Source: Chloroflexota bacterium
GTDB lineage: Bacteria; Chloroflexota; Anaerolineae; 4572-78; J111
DNA: 36,999 bases
Direction: 5' to 3'
Assembly (NCBI GenBank): GCA_020049115.1
Contig: JAIFLK010000034.1
Coordinates: 1-36,999, forward strand
Made by a program: the position numbers and the translations under genes. Positions within the stretch are counted from its first letter, which is position 1; every line of letters starts with the position of its first letter. Below the pieces are notes generated by a model that saw nothing but the letters and a program-made list of their open reading frames with translations, was not told the DNA's origin and ran no database searches. Positions 7,534-15,539 of the stretch are shown piece by piece.

Positions 7534-9921
7534 TTAAGCCACCATAGTCAAAGGTACGGTAAACCAAAACTCGGCTCCCGCGCCAACTTCACTTCTAACC
7601 CCAATTTTCCCGCCATGCATCTCCACCAATTGTTTACAAATTGCCAAGCCCAAGCCCGTGCCACCATAGAGCTTCGTGGTTGACATGTCGGCTTGTTTGA
7701 AACGCTCAAAAACAAGTTGCTGTTTATCCAGGGGAATCCCAATACCTGAATCTATGACCATAAATTGCATAAACTCCTCCGCCAATTCAGCCTTGAGTTT
7801 AACCTGACCCTGGGCGGTAAATTTAATGGCATTACTCAACAAATTTAACAAAATCTGTTTTAACCGTATTTTATCCGCGTAAACAGACGGCAAATTGGCC
7901 TGATATTCTGCAATAATTTCAAGGGGTTTATTACCCACCAACGGCATTGATGAGGCAATTAATTCATCTAACAAAGAAATAAGCTCCACCTCTTCACACA
8001 CTAGCTCCATCATGCCCGCTTCAATTTTAGAAATATCCAAAATATCGTTAATTAACGTTAATAAATGCTGCCCACTGTTATAAATCAATTGCACATCATT
8101 TTGAGCATAATCATTTAAAGGGCCATCAATTCCTTGTAATAATACGTCAGAAAAGCCCAAAATAGCATTGAGTGGCGTACGTAATTCATGGCTCATGCTC
8201 GTTAAAAATTCCGATTTCAAGCGGTCTAACTCCTGTAATTTAACAATGGTTGCCTGTTTTTCGCTCAATAAACGGGCATTATCAATCGCAATCGCCGTTT
8301 GATTGGCTAACGATTGCATTAAGGAAATGTCTTCGTCCGAAAAACGATTGTATTGGTCACTTTGAATATCTAACACTCCTAACAACTGCTCGCCTTTAAG
8401 CAATGGCACGGCTAACTCTGATTGGGTATTGGGCAACAAAGGATTACGAATAAAATTCGCAATCTCATCCACATTATTACTAACAAAATATTGCCGCGTG
8501 GTCGCCGCCAACCCCACAATCCCTTTGTCCGCCAGCAAATAATGATTTTTAGCCTTAAGTTGCTGCCCCACATAGCCTGAACCTTCCGCCATCATCAAAT
8601 AACCTGTAGCCTCATCTAACAGATAAACATGGACGTGATAGTAACCAAAACTATCCTTCACTTGATTAACCATCGCCTTCAACAACGCATTAAGGTCAAG
8701 AATGGAACTAAGATGACCACTTAAAGTGGCAATTAATTCTAACCGATAGGTACGGTCCATCACCCGTTCCTCTAACGTGGCAGATAATTTTTCCACCTCG
8801 GCAATTCTGGCATTACGTTCAGTAATAGATTGTACTAGCTGCCCCGTCATGGTATTAAAAGCGTGTGCCAATTGCCCAATTTCATTTTGCGACACAATCT
8901 CCACCCGTTGCCGATAATCCCCCCGCATGACCGCCGTCGCCACCGCCGTTAATTGACGAATCGGCCCCGTAATCCACCTGGTTACACCTAACCCAATACC
9001 TAAGGCCAATAAAGCGGCAGCCATCGCCGTAACCACACTCACCTTTTGAATATAATTCAAGGCTGCCAAAGCCTCTGAGGTTTCAATTTCGGCTAATAAA
9101 CCACTTTGTAACTCAGGTAGCCAACGATGCACCCCAATGACCGCTTTGCCTTGATAGTTATTATAAAAAGCCACCCCTTGAACACCATTCAAAGCATTAT
9201 CAATCCCATAACTTTGATAACTGACCGTAGGATTATACGGTTCAAAACGACTCGGTGTAATAAAATTATGACTTTCCTTACTCACCAGATACATTTCAGC
9301 CGTTTCACCTAGCCCCCCCCGCGTCGTCATAATGTTAGAAAGCGTCGTTAAATTAAGCCGCCCCGCCAACACCCCAATAATGCTACCGCTCGTATGATAA
9401 ATCGGCTGTGAGACGATGCTGGTCAAGTGACCCCGTTTGAAATCATAATACGGAGCTTGAATTGCAGGTTGTTTCAAACTTAAGCTAAAATAAGGTTGTA
9501 GTTTAACAGTCTCCCCGACTTGTAAATCATCGGTTGAAATTCGAATTTCACCCTCGCTGTCATATAAATAAAGTTCCTCGAATGAATTTTGCAAAGCCAA
9601 TTGGTCGGTCAAAAAATTAGTCACATTAACGCCACGCGGCCCAGCCAACCCCCGACTGAGCAAAATATCACCCATGCGACGATATTGCTCTGGATTAGTG
9701 AGAATAAGACTGAGTGTAATTTCACTATTTTCTAACCAACGGCGAATTTCCTGATTTTTTGCCTCAGCCATTGCCGTCATCTGATTAACTGCCTGGTCAC
9801 GCGCTTGTTGCCCAAATAAATTCAAGGCTAGACCCACCACAATAACTATGGGTAAAACGGCTAGCAAAACTGAATAAATATTAAGTACCAAGCCAATTCT
9901 AATATTCGAATGGGTTTGCAT
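7534..9921 (-). CDS. dCache-HAMP-GAF membrane histidine kinase
   Basis: A 795-residue membrane sensor kinase. TM1 is about 16-36, a Cache-type extracytoplasmic domain (probably double Cache) about 40-290, TM2 about 294-314 and HAMP about 315-367. A coiled coil leads to one GAF domain at about 410-550. DHp follows with H578 (SHELRTPLN), then an ATPase domain with N697, DSGIG at 724 and GTGLGL at 754. All catalytic motifs are present. The Cache fold usually binds small metabolites; the ligand here is unknown. The ATG at 9921 has AGGAG eight bases upstream. It follows a 542-base repeat-filled gap and directly precedes the AAA-ATPase-like gene, so it probably heads that two-gene unit. Its GAF and kinase core are closest by eye to those of the kinase at 11732-14389, indicating duplication. 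Confidence 0.94.
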   Translation of the reverse strand: MQTHSNIRIGLVLNIYSVLLAVLPIVIVVGLALNLFGQQARDQAVNQMTAMAEAKNQEIRRWLENSEITLSLILTNPEQYRRMGDILLSRGLAGPRGVNVTNFLTDQLALQNSFEELYLYDSEGEIRISTDDLQVGETVKLQPYFSLSLKQPAIQAPYYDFKRGHLTSIVSQPIYHTSGSIIGVLAGRLNLTTLSNIMTTRGGLGETAEMYLVSKESHNFITPSRFEPYNPTVSYQSYGIDNALNGVQGVAFYNNYQGKAVIGVHRWLPELQSGLLAEIETSEALAALNYIQKVSVVTAMAAALLALGIGLGVTRWITGPIRQLTAVATAVMRGDYRQRVEIVSQNEIGQLAHAFNTMTGQLVQSITERNARIAEVEKLSATLEERVMDRTYRLELIATLSGHLSSILDLNALLKAMVNQVKDSFGYYHVHVYLLDEATGYLMMAEGSGYVGQQLKAKNHYLLADKGIVGLAATTRQYFVSNNVDEIANFIRNPLLPNTQSELAVPLLKGEQLLGVLDIQSDQYNRFSDEDISLMQSLANQTAIAIDNARLLSEKQATIVKLQELDRLKSEFLTSMSHELRTPLNAILGFSDVLLQGIDGPLNDYAQNDVQLIYNSGQHLLTLINDILDISKIEAGMMELVCEEVELISLLDELIASSMPLVGNKPLEIIAEYQANLPSVYADKIRLKQILLNLLSNAIKFTAQGQVKLKAELAEEFMQFMVIDSGIGIPLDKQQLVFERFKQADMSTTKLYGGTGLGLAICKQLVEMHGGKIGVRSEVGAGAEFWFTVPLTMVA

Positions 9922-9995
9922 TATTAAGACTCCTGGGCCAAAAACATCAATAAATATTATGGTATGAATAATCTATTACCCTGTTCATTACAGTT

Positions 9996-10134
9996 TATAC
10001 CGATTAAAAATCGTTGACATTTTGTAGGGGCAATGCCTTGTGCTTGCCCCCATTGTGGGCAGGGACAAGCCCTGCCCCTACGAAAATCATTAAATCACAA
10101 GCCCTGCCCCTACGAAAATCATTAAATCGGTATA
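9996..10134. mobile_element. 139-bp MITE-like element with a 32-bp internal tandem duplication
   Basis: The ends TATACCGATT (9996-10005) and AATCGGTATA (10125-10134) are inverted. Inner arms TGTAGGGGCA and TGCCCCTAC are also inverted. A 32-bp unit is duplicated exactly (10065-10096 and 10097-10128). A second copy of the element reaches the left edge of the window (1-87). No coding capacity. Confidence 0.65.
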
Positions 10135-10170
10135 ATGTTCATTTAGTTATTCCAGGATAAGCGGAGTTTT

Positions 10171-10300
10171 GCACGAGGCTAAAGCCGTCGTGCTGAGAAA
10201 ACAACGCCTACTGAAGTAGACTAAACCATAATTCCATGAGGCCAAACCAGTGCGCTTTAGCGTACTTTGTCTTCTTAACACGGCGGCTTTAGCCCCGTGC
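10171..10300. repeat. Inverted-repeat element with 29-bp arms
   Basis: The arms are at 10171-10199 (starting GCACGAGGCTAAAGCC) and 10272-10300 (ending GGCTTTAGCCCCGTGC). They match at 25 of 29 positions, and all four differences are transitions. Each arm is itself palindromic around GGCTAAAGCC. The GGCTAAAGCC type of repeat is common in cyanobacteria and some other large genomes. Confidence 0.65.
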
Positions 10301-10306
10301 AGAATT

Positions 10307-10372
10307 GTGGGTAATGATAAGCTCCCAGTGGGAGAGGGCTGGGGTGAGGGTGCTAAATCTTGATACACTGAG
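10307..10372. repeat. Composite repeat, copy 2 (shorter)
   Basis: This matches 164-263 from GTGGGTAAT to CACTGAG but lacks the internal hairpin segment of that copy. It keeps GGGAGAGGGCTGGGGTGAGG. Confidence 0.6.
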
Positions 10373-10386
10373 TATATGCTACAAAT

Positions 10387-10414
10387 GTAGGGGTTCAATA
10401 TCTTGAACCCCTAC
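10387..10414. terminator. Perfect 12-bp hairpin downstream of the BMP gene
   Basis: GTAGGGGTTCAA (10387-10398) and TTGAACCCCTAC (10403-10414) form a 12-bp stem with loop TATC, 50 bases past the BMP stop. There is no U-run on the minus-strand transcript, so termination is only possible, not shown. Confidence 0.45.
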
Positions 10415-10463
10415 AGTCACCTTCAGAAAAACACTCCTATTTATTGGAACCGTCCTATAAAGA

Positions 10464-11618
10464 TTATTTAGGGGGATTAAGCAATTCGCCTGTATCGGGA
10501 TTTACACCTGTGGTTAATTCACCATTAGCCAGTTTAGATTCCACTTGCGTGACTTTATTATATAACTCTTCAGAAATATCAGCCTCATGCCGACTCGCAA
10601 AAGACAACCCACCATTGGCAACACTTAAAATATAATTACTCCCGCCAGGAAAGTCCGTCAGCCTATTTTCAACCAAAGCCGAAAGCATATCAAATACCCC
10701 CACATCCACCCGCTTAATGACACTACTGATGATATATTGAGAGCCATCCACTTTACCATTTTGAAAGGTCGTTAAATATTCATCTTGGTCAACGCCAATG
10801 ACATAGACTTTTTGTTGCGCCGCCGCCAAAATAGCCCCATTCCCCGTTAACCCCGCGGCCCCAAAAATCACATCCGCCCCTTGGCTAATATACTCTTTAG
10901 CTTGCTTGGCCCCACCCTCTGGGTCAGCAAAACTCTCCAGGTAGATCCCCAATACCTTTATCTCTTGACCCGAATCCTTAGCCGCTTGAGCTACGCCTTG
11001 CTCAAACCCATGCCGAAAGCGCACTAAAGGCGGATAATCAGGGCCATAAATCCCCGCCACAACGCCTGATTTTGTCGCCAAGCCCGCCAAATAGCCCACT
11101 AAAAAGGCCCCGCCATCTTCATAAAATTGAATCCCCACATAATTTTTCGGCCCATTATCCACAAAATGGTCAACCCCAATAAAGAAAGTTTTAGGGTTTT
11201 CTTTTGCCACTTTTAAAGGAAACTCAGCATTTTCAACCGCTACAATAACAATAATTTCGGCTTTAGTTTCTAAGCACTTTTGAATATTAGCCTCATAATC
11301 CGCCACTTTATCTGAAGTAACATGAATAGCCTCAAGATTATAATCCGTGGCAATGGCTTGCATGCCCTCATAAACATAACGATTATAACCACTCGTTTCT
11401 ATATCACTCAAACTAGAAGCTAAACAAATCTTATTAATTGCCCCTTGACTAGCCTTATTGGCTTTGGTTGGGACAGGCATGGGCGTAGCCACCACCGTAG
11501 CCGTCGCGGGCGGCAAAGTGGAAATAACAATGGGTTGGTCACTAGAGCCACAACCCGATAGGAATAGTACAAAACTTAAGGTCATGCTGAGTAAACGAAT
11601 AAGGTAACTATACCGCAT
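10464..11618 (-). CDS. BMP/PnrA-family solute-binding lipoprotein
   Basis: A basic membrane protein (BMP/PnrA, PF02608) solute-binding lipoprotein of 384 residues. A signal peptide ends in the lipobox LSGC with lipidated Cys23, followed by a Thr/Pro-rich linker. Family features include the segment around YEDGGAFLVGYLAGLA, FRHGFEQGV and VIGVDQDEYL. BMP proteins commonly bind purine nucleosides for an ABC importer. No permease or ATPase gene lies beside it, so it may be an orphan binding protein that presents ligand to a kinase (inference). Start choice: ATG at 11618, with GGAG six bases upstream; the in-frame TTG at 11630 overlaps that site. It lies 101 bases (mostly repeat) after the kinase at 11732-14389 and 542 bases before the Cache kinase. 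A perfect 12-bp hairpin sits 50 bases past its stop. Confidence 0.93.
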   Translation of the reverse strand: MRYSYLIRLLSMTLSFVLFLSGCGSSDQPIVISTLPPATATVVATPMPVPTKANKASQGAINKICLASSLSDIETSGYNRYVYEGMQAIATDYNLEAIHVTSDKVADYEANIQKCLETKAEIIVIVAVENAEFPLKVAKENPKTFFIGVDHFVDNGPKNYVGIQFYEDGGAFLVGYLAGLATKSGVVAGIYGPDYPPLVRFRHGFEQGVAQAAKDSGQEIKVLGIYLESFADPEGGAKQAKEYISQGADVIFGAAGLTGNGAILAAAQQKVYVIGVDQDEYLTTFQNGKVDGSQYIISSVIKRVDVGVFDMLSALVENRLTDFPGGSNYILSVANGGLSFASRHEADISEELYNKVTQVESKLANGELTTGVNPDTGELLNPPK

Positions 11619-11660
11619 ATTTTTCTCCAAAATCGTAATAATTCAAAATAATAGTGCCAT

Positions 11661-11709
11661 GTTCATTTAGTTTTTTGTACATAGTCAGACAGGAATGTCC
11701 GACCCACCA
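11661..11709. repeat. Half copy of the 3128-3262 element, opposite orientation
   Basis: GTTCATTTAG followed by TTTTTTGTACATAGTCAGAC and GGAATGTCCGACCC. It is the reverse complement of 3214-3262 with a few changes. It fills the gap between the PAS-PAS-GAF-GAF kinase and the BMP gene. Confidence 0.65.
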
Positions 11710-11731
11710 ATTGATAACGCGGATGCTCACG

Positions 11732-14389
11732 TTAATTCGCCAACGGAATGGTGAAATAAAATTCAGAGCCATGACCTTCTTGGCTAGACAACCCCATTTC
11801 GCCTGCGTGCATTTGCACTAATTCCTGACAAATCGTTAAGCCCAAGCCCGTCCCTTCATGCCGCCGAGTTTTAGACATGTCCACCTGTTTAAAGCGTTCA
11901 AAAACAATCGCTTGTTTATCGGCGGGAATACCCATGCCCGTATCCATGATGGCAAAACGCATTTTCGGCGGAGTAGTTTGCGGCACAGTCACGTGAATCG
12001 TGACCGAACCTTGCTCGGTAAACTTAACGCCATTGTCCACCAAATTTAATAATATTTGCTTGAGCCGCGTTTTATCGGCCAATATCAACGGCAAGTTAGG
12101 GGCTGCCTCCAACTGTAGTTCAACGGGTTTATTTTTCACCCATAACCCCGCCGCCGCCATAACATCTTGTAACACCTCAGACACATCTAAAGACTCTAAC
12201 ACTAATTCCATCATGCCCGCTTCAATTTTGGAAATATCCAAAATATCATTCAAAATAGTCAGCAGGTGCTGCCCACTATTATAAATCAATTCCACATCAT
12301 GTTGCGCCAGCTCAGGCAAATCGCCACTAATGCCCAACATTAACAGCTCGGCAAAACCCAAAATGGCATTCAATGGTGTCCGTAATTCATGGCTCATAAT
12401 GGTGAGAAATTCCGATTTCAGGCGGTCTAATTCTTGTAATTTAACGATGGTTTCTTTCTGCTGCGCCAACAGCCGCGCATTATCCACCGCAATGGCGATT
12501 TGGTCACCAATAGATTGAATTAATTTAATTTCCGCCGTCGTAAAACGGTTAACCTGCTCACTTTGCACATCTAATACCCCTAAAACCTTACGCCCTTTCC
12601 GCATCGGCACCGCCAACTCAGATTGGGTTTTAGGCAACAATACATTACGTACAAAGTTAGGCACATCATCCACCCGATTGCTCACAAAAGGTTCATTGGT
12701 CGCCGCCACTGTCCCCACAATGCCTCGCCCCACAGGTAAACGATGCCCTTTAATTTTAAGTTGCCGCCCCACTTCGCCATAGCCTTGCACCATGACCAAT
12801 TCGTTGGTAGCCTCGTCCATCAAATAGATATGCGTATGGTAAAAATCGAACTCATTTTGCACCCGATTCACCACATAACTTAACAATTCATCCAAATCCA
12901 AAATAGCCGTAATTTGGCGACTAATATCGGTACTGGTCTCCAAAACCCGTGTATAATCTCGATTGAGCGCATTAACTTCTTTCAACTGAGCAATGGTCGC
13001 CTTTTGCTCACTCAACAAACGAGCGTTATCTACTGCAATGGCCGATTGGTCAGCAATGGATTGCATGAGCGCGACATCTTCTGCCATAAAACGATTGAGC
13101 TGCTCACTTTGAATATCTAACACGCCCAAAACTTGGTTGCCTTTACGTAACGGCACCGCCAACTCGGCCTGCGTCTGCGGTAGTAAGGCATTTCGTACAA
13201 AATTAGGCACTTCATTTACATTATTACTTAAGAAAGGTTCGCCCCGACTCGCCACCAACCCCACAATCCCCTGGCCGAGATGCAGCTGATGCCCTTTGGC
13301 CTTCAATTGCTTACCCACTTCACCCGACCCCGCTAACATTTCTAATTGTTTCGTCTGGTCATTGACCAAATAAACATGCACATGGTAATAATCAAAACTT
13401 TCCTTAACCTGATTAACCATGGTTTCTAACAAATGTTCTAAGTCAAGAATCGAGTTTAAGTGACCGCTTAATTGCGTAATTAACTCCAACCGATAGGTAC
13501 GGTCAACCACCCGTTCCTCTAACAAGGCGCGAGCTTGTTGTAACTCCGCTTGCAACTGCTTCGCCTCCGTTACATTCCGCACCACCGCCACGACCTGGTC
13601 ATTCATTAAGGGCGAGAAACGAGCTTCAAAATATCTCAAGCCATTCAACACAGGCATGGCGTATTCAACCTGACAAATGGACTTCGTTTCAATACTCTGA
13701 TTAATCGCCGCTTGAAACATGTTGGCTAAATCTGGCGGCAAAACCTCAAGCAGTCGTCGCCCCAACAACTGGTCAGGCGGCAAATATAAATCTCCCATCG
13801 CGGCTTTATAATCCAAATACGTTCCCTGAGCATCAAAGCGAAAATACAGGTCAGGCAAGGCCGCAAACACCGCCTCCAACTCGAAGGTTTTATGTTGCCA
13901 GGCCTGCGTATGCACCGCTATCTCCTGTTCTAGCCGTTGATGATAGAGTTTCTTATCCGTCACATCGTATAAGGCGACAAATAAAGCCGCTTCGCTCGCA
14001 AAGGTAATCGGTTGAAACGATATTGTTACCCAAAAAAGCGAGTTATCGGCTCGCCGCACTTGTAACTCATAGTTATGAACAAACCCTTGTGCCTTAATTA
14101 AGGCTAACAGATGTTGGCGGTCAGCCGCGTCATTATAAAAGTTAAGCATGGGGCGATGTAATAACTCCGCGACTGAGTAACCGAATAACGCGGCAAAGGG
14201 CGCATTAACCGCTAAAACCACACTATCCGCGAGCCGTGTCACCACGACTGGCACAGGTAAAATCTGAATCATGGTTTCAAAATAATTGGCCTGCTCAGGG
14301 GCTAATTGCGCTCGCAATTGCTCATTTTCTTGGCGCAATCGGGCTAATTCTGCTTTTAATGCTGCTTCATCTAATTCAAAATTATTCAT
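11732..14389 (-). CDS. PAS-PAS-GAF-GAF histidine kinase
   Basis: A soluble kinase of 885 residues. A short N-terminal coiled coil (about 5-30) precedes PAS domains at about 38-148 and 165-280, a coiled coil near 275-300, then GAF domains at about 318-455 and 498-640. The two GAF domains are near copies (both read GIVG, LAVP and RKG at matching places), pointing to internal duplication. DHp has H667 (SHELRTPLN). The ATPase domain has N786, DTGMG at 816 and GTGLGL at 846. The start ATG overlaps the stop of the upstream REC-kinase by eight bases, with GGAAGGG seven bases before it, so the two are probably translationally coupled. It ends the group that begins with the peptide-binding lipoprotein. 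Signals sensed by PAS and GAF are cytoplasmic and cannot be named from sequence. Confidence 0.94.
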   Translation of the reverse strand: MNNFELDEAALKAELARLRQENEQLRAQLAPEQANYFETMIQILPVPVVVTRLADSVVLAVNAPFAALFGYSVAELLHRPMLNFYNDAADRQHLLALIKAQGFVHNYELQVRRADNSLFWVTISFQPITFASEAALFVALYDVTDKKLYHQRLEQEIAVHTQAWQHKTFELEAVFAALPDLYFRFDAQGTYLDYKAAMGDLYLPPDQLLGRRLLEVLPPDLANMFQAAINQSIETKSICQVEYAMPVLNGLRYFEARFSPLMNDQVVAVVRNVTEAKQLQAELQQARALLEERVVDRTYRLELITQLSGHLNSILDLEHLLETMVNQVKESFDYYHVHVYLVNDQTKQLEMLAGSGEVGKQLKAKGHQLHLGQGIVGLVASRGEPFLSNNVNEVPNFVRNALLPQTQAELAVPLRKGNQVLGVLDIQSEQLNRFMAEDVALMQSIADQSAIAVDNARLLSEQKATIAQLKEVNALNRDYTRVLETSTDISRQITAILDLDELLSYVVNRVQNEFDFYHTHIYLMDEATNELVMVQGYGEVGRQLKIKGHRLPVGRGIVGTVAATNEPFVSNRVDDVPNFVRNVLLPKTQSELAVPMRKGRKVLGVLDVQSEQVNRFTTAEIKLIQSIGDQIAIAVDNARLLAQQKETIVKLQELDRLKSEFLTIMSHELRTPLNAILGFAELLMLGISGDLPELAQHDVELIYNSGQHLLTILNDILDISKIEAGMMELVLESLDVSEVLQDVMAAAGLWVKNKPVELQLEAAPNLPLILADKTRLKQILLNLVDNGVKFTEQGSVTIHVTVPQTTPPKMRFAIMDTGMGIPADKQAIVFERFKQVDMSKTRRHEGTGLGLTICQELVQMHAGEMGLSSQEGHGSEFYFTIPLAN

Positions 14390-15536
14390 CAGCTGACCCT
14401 TCCTTCATCGGCAATGTAAATTTTACAGTTGTTCCCTTGCCCAACGTACTCTCCACCCAAATGCGACCACTATTACGCTCCACCATTTCTTTACACAAAA
14501 TTAAGCCTAAGCCCGTCCCCTGCTCTTTAGCCGTCCCCAACGTGCTGTGAAACTCGCCCACCTGAAATAATTTGGCGATATTTTCCTCACTAATCCCCAC
14601 CCCAGTATCTATCACCGCCACTTCAACATACCCCCCTGAATCAGGGGGGACAGAGGGGGGTGTTTCCTGTGCTGCCAGCGTCACCATGCCCCCATGAGGT
14701 GTGAATTTTAGGGCATTAGCTGTTAAATTACGAATCACCGTATCCAAAATATTTTCATCGGCATAGACCATTAATTCAGACGAGATTTGCAAACTAAAAG
14801 TAATATTTTTCTCAATCGCTCTGGCCGATAACAAATTAATTGTTTGTTCGGCAATTGGGCTTAAATAAAGTGACTGTGGCGCATACGACAACCGCCCTAA
14901 CTGAATTTGCGACCATTTCAGTAAATTTTCCAGCAAATCCATCACCTGCCTCGCGGAACGGTAAATACTAGAGGTCATATCCTTAATATCTTCTGGACTA
15001 AAAACCTCTACCATTTCCATGAGGAGTTCTGCATTCCCCAAGACAGGCCAAAACGGCCCCCGTAAATCATGCGCCACAATAGACAGAAATTTATCTTTAT
15101 CCGTATTAGCCTTTTGCAAATTTTGGGTCAAATTACGAATCCGCAAATGGGTGGTTAGCCGCGCTAAAACCTCTTCATGCTGAATCGGTTTGGTCACATA
15201 ATCCACCCCGCCCACCTTAAACGCCTTTACCTTATGCTCAGCCTCCGTTAAAGCCGTCATAAAAATAACGGGAATATCCGCCGTGCGCGGGTCAGCCTTC
15301 AAACGACTACAAGTTTCAAACCCATCAATGCCTGGCATCATGACATCAAGCAAAATAATGTCAGGCCAACCATGCACCGTGCGCTGTAAACCACTTTCAC
15401 CACTACGAGCCATTAGCACTTCAAAACCTAGCTCCTTAAGATAATTCGTAATCACTTTTAAGTTAGTAGGGTTATCATCTATTACCAAAACCGTATAATC
15501 GGGTGGATGTAAGTCACCTAGTATCTCTGCTGACAT
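14382..15536 (-). CDS. REC-histidine kinase (reverse hybrid)
   Basis: A compact soluble protein of 384 residues. A receiver domain (about 14-130) has D20/D21, phospho-acceptor D64 (ILLDVMMPGI), T95 and K116. It is followed directly by DHp with H156 (AHDLRGPF) and an ATPase domain with N274, DTGVG at 310 and GTGLGL at 340. No other sensor domain is present, so its input is most simply phosphorylation of its receiver by another kinase (inference). Residues about 291-303, including PPSVPPDSGG, are a G/C-rich repeat-like insertion in the ATPase loop just before the DTGVG motif. The ATG at 15536 has AGAGG six bases upstream. The stop of the preceding PAS-PAS kinase is only three bases away, and the stop of this gene overlaps the next start by eight bases. 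The pairing with the ATPase-degenerate kinase upstream is notable. Confidence 0.93.
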   Translation of the reverse strand: MSAEILGDLHPPDYTVLVIDDNPTNLKVITNYLKELGFEVLMARSGESGLQRTVHGWPDIILLDVMMPGIDGFETCSRLKADPRTADIPVIFMTALTEAEHKVKAFKVGGVDYVTKPIQHEEVLARLTTHLRIRNLTQNLQKANTDKDKFLSIVAHDLRGPFWPVLGNAELLMEMVEVFSPEDIKDMTSSIYRSARQVMDLLENLLKWSQIQLGRLSYAPQSLYLSPIAEQTINLLSARAIEKNITFSLQISSELMVYADENILDTVIRNLTANALKFTPHGGMVTLAAQETPPSVPPDSGGYVEVAVIDTGVGISEENIAKLFQVGEFHSTLGTAKEQGTGLGLILCKEMVERNSGRIWVESTLGKGTTVKFTLPMKEGSADE

Positions 15537-15539
15537 GGT

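Larger units (their letters stand above)
9922..10463. other. 542-base non-coding gap filled with repeats
   Basis: In order this holds the leader of the dCache kinase, the inverted-repeat element 9996-10134, a second inverted-repeat element 10171-10300, the composite repeat 10307-10372 and a perfect hairpin at 10387-10414. A frame of about 80 codons on the minus strand (10147-10398) consists only of repeat sequence and is not taken as a gene. A clear promoter could not be assigned. Confidence 0.7.

Noticed and set aside
7303-7683. Plus-strand open frame of 126 codons
   Set aside because: It is antisense to two well-supported genes and its composition is that of an antisense shadow; no recognisable protein.
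10147-10398. Minus-strand open frame of 83 codons in the large gap
   Set aside because: It consists wholly of repeat sequence (GGCTAAAGCC arms and the GGGGTGAGG family), has no family resemblance and no convincing Shine-Dalgarno.
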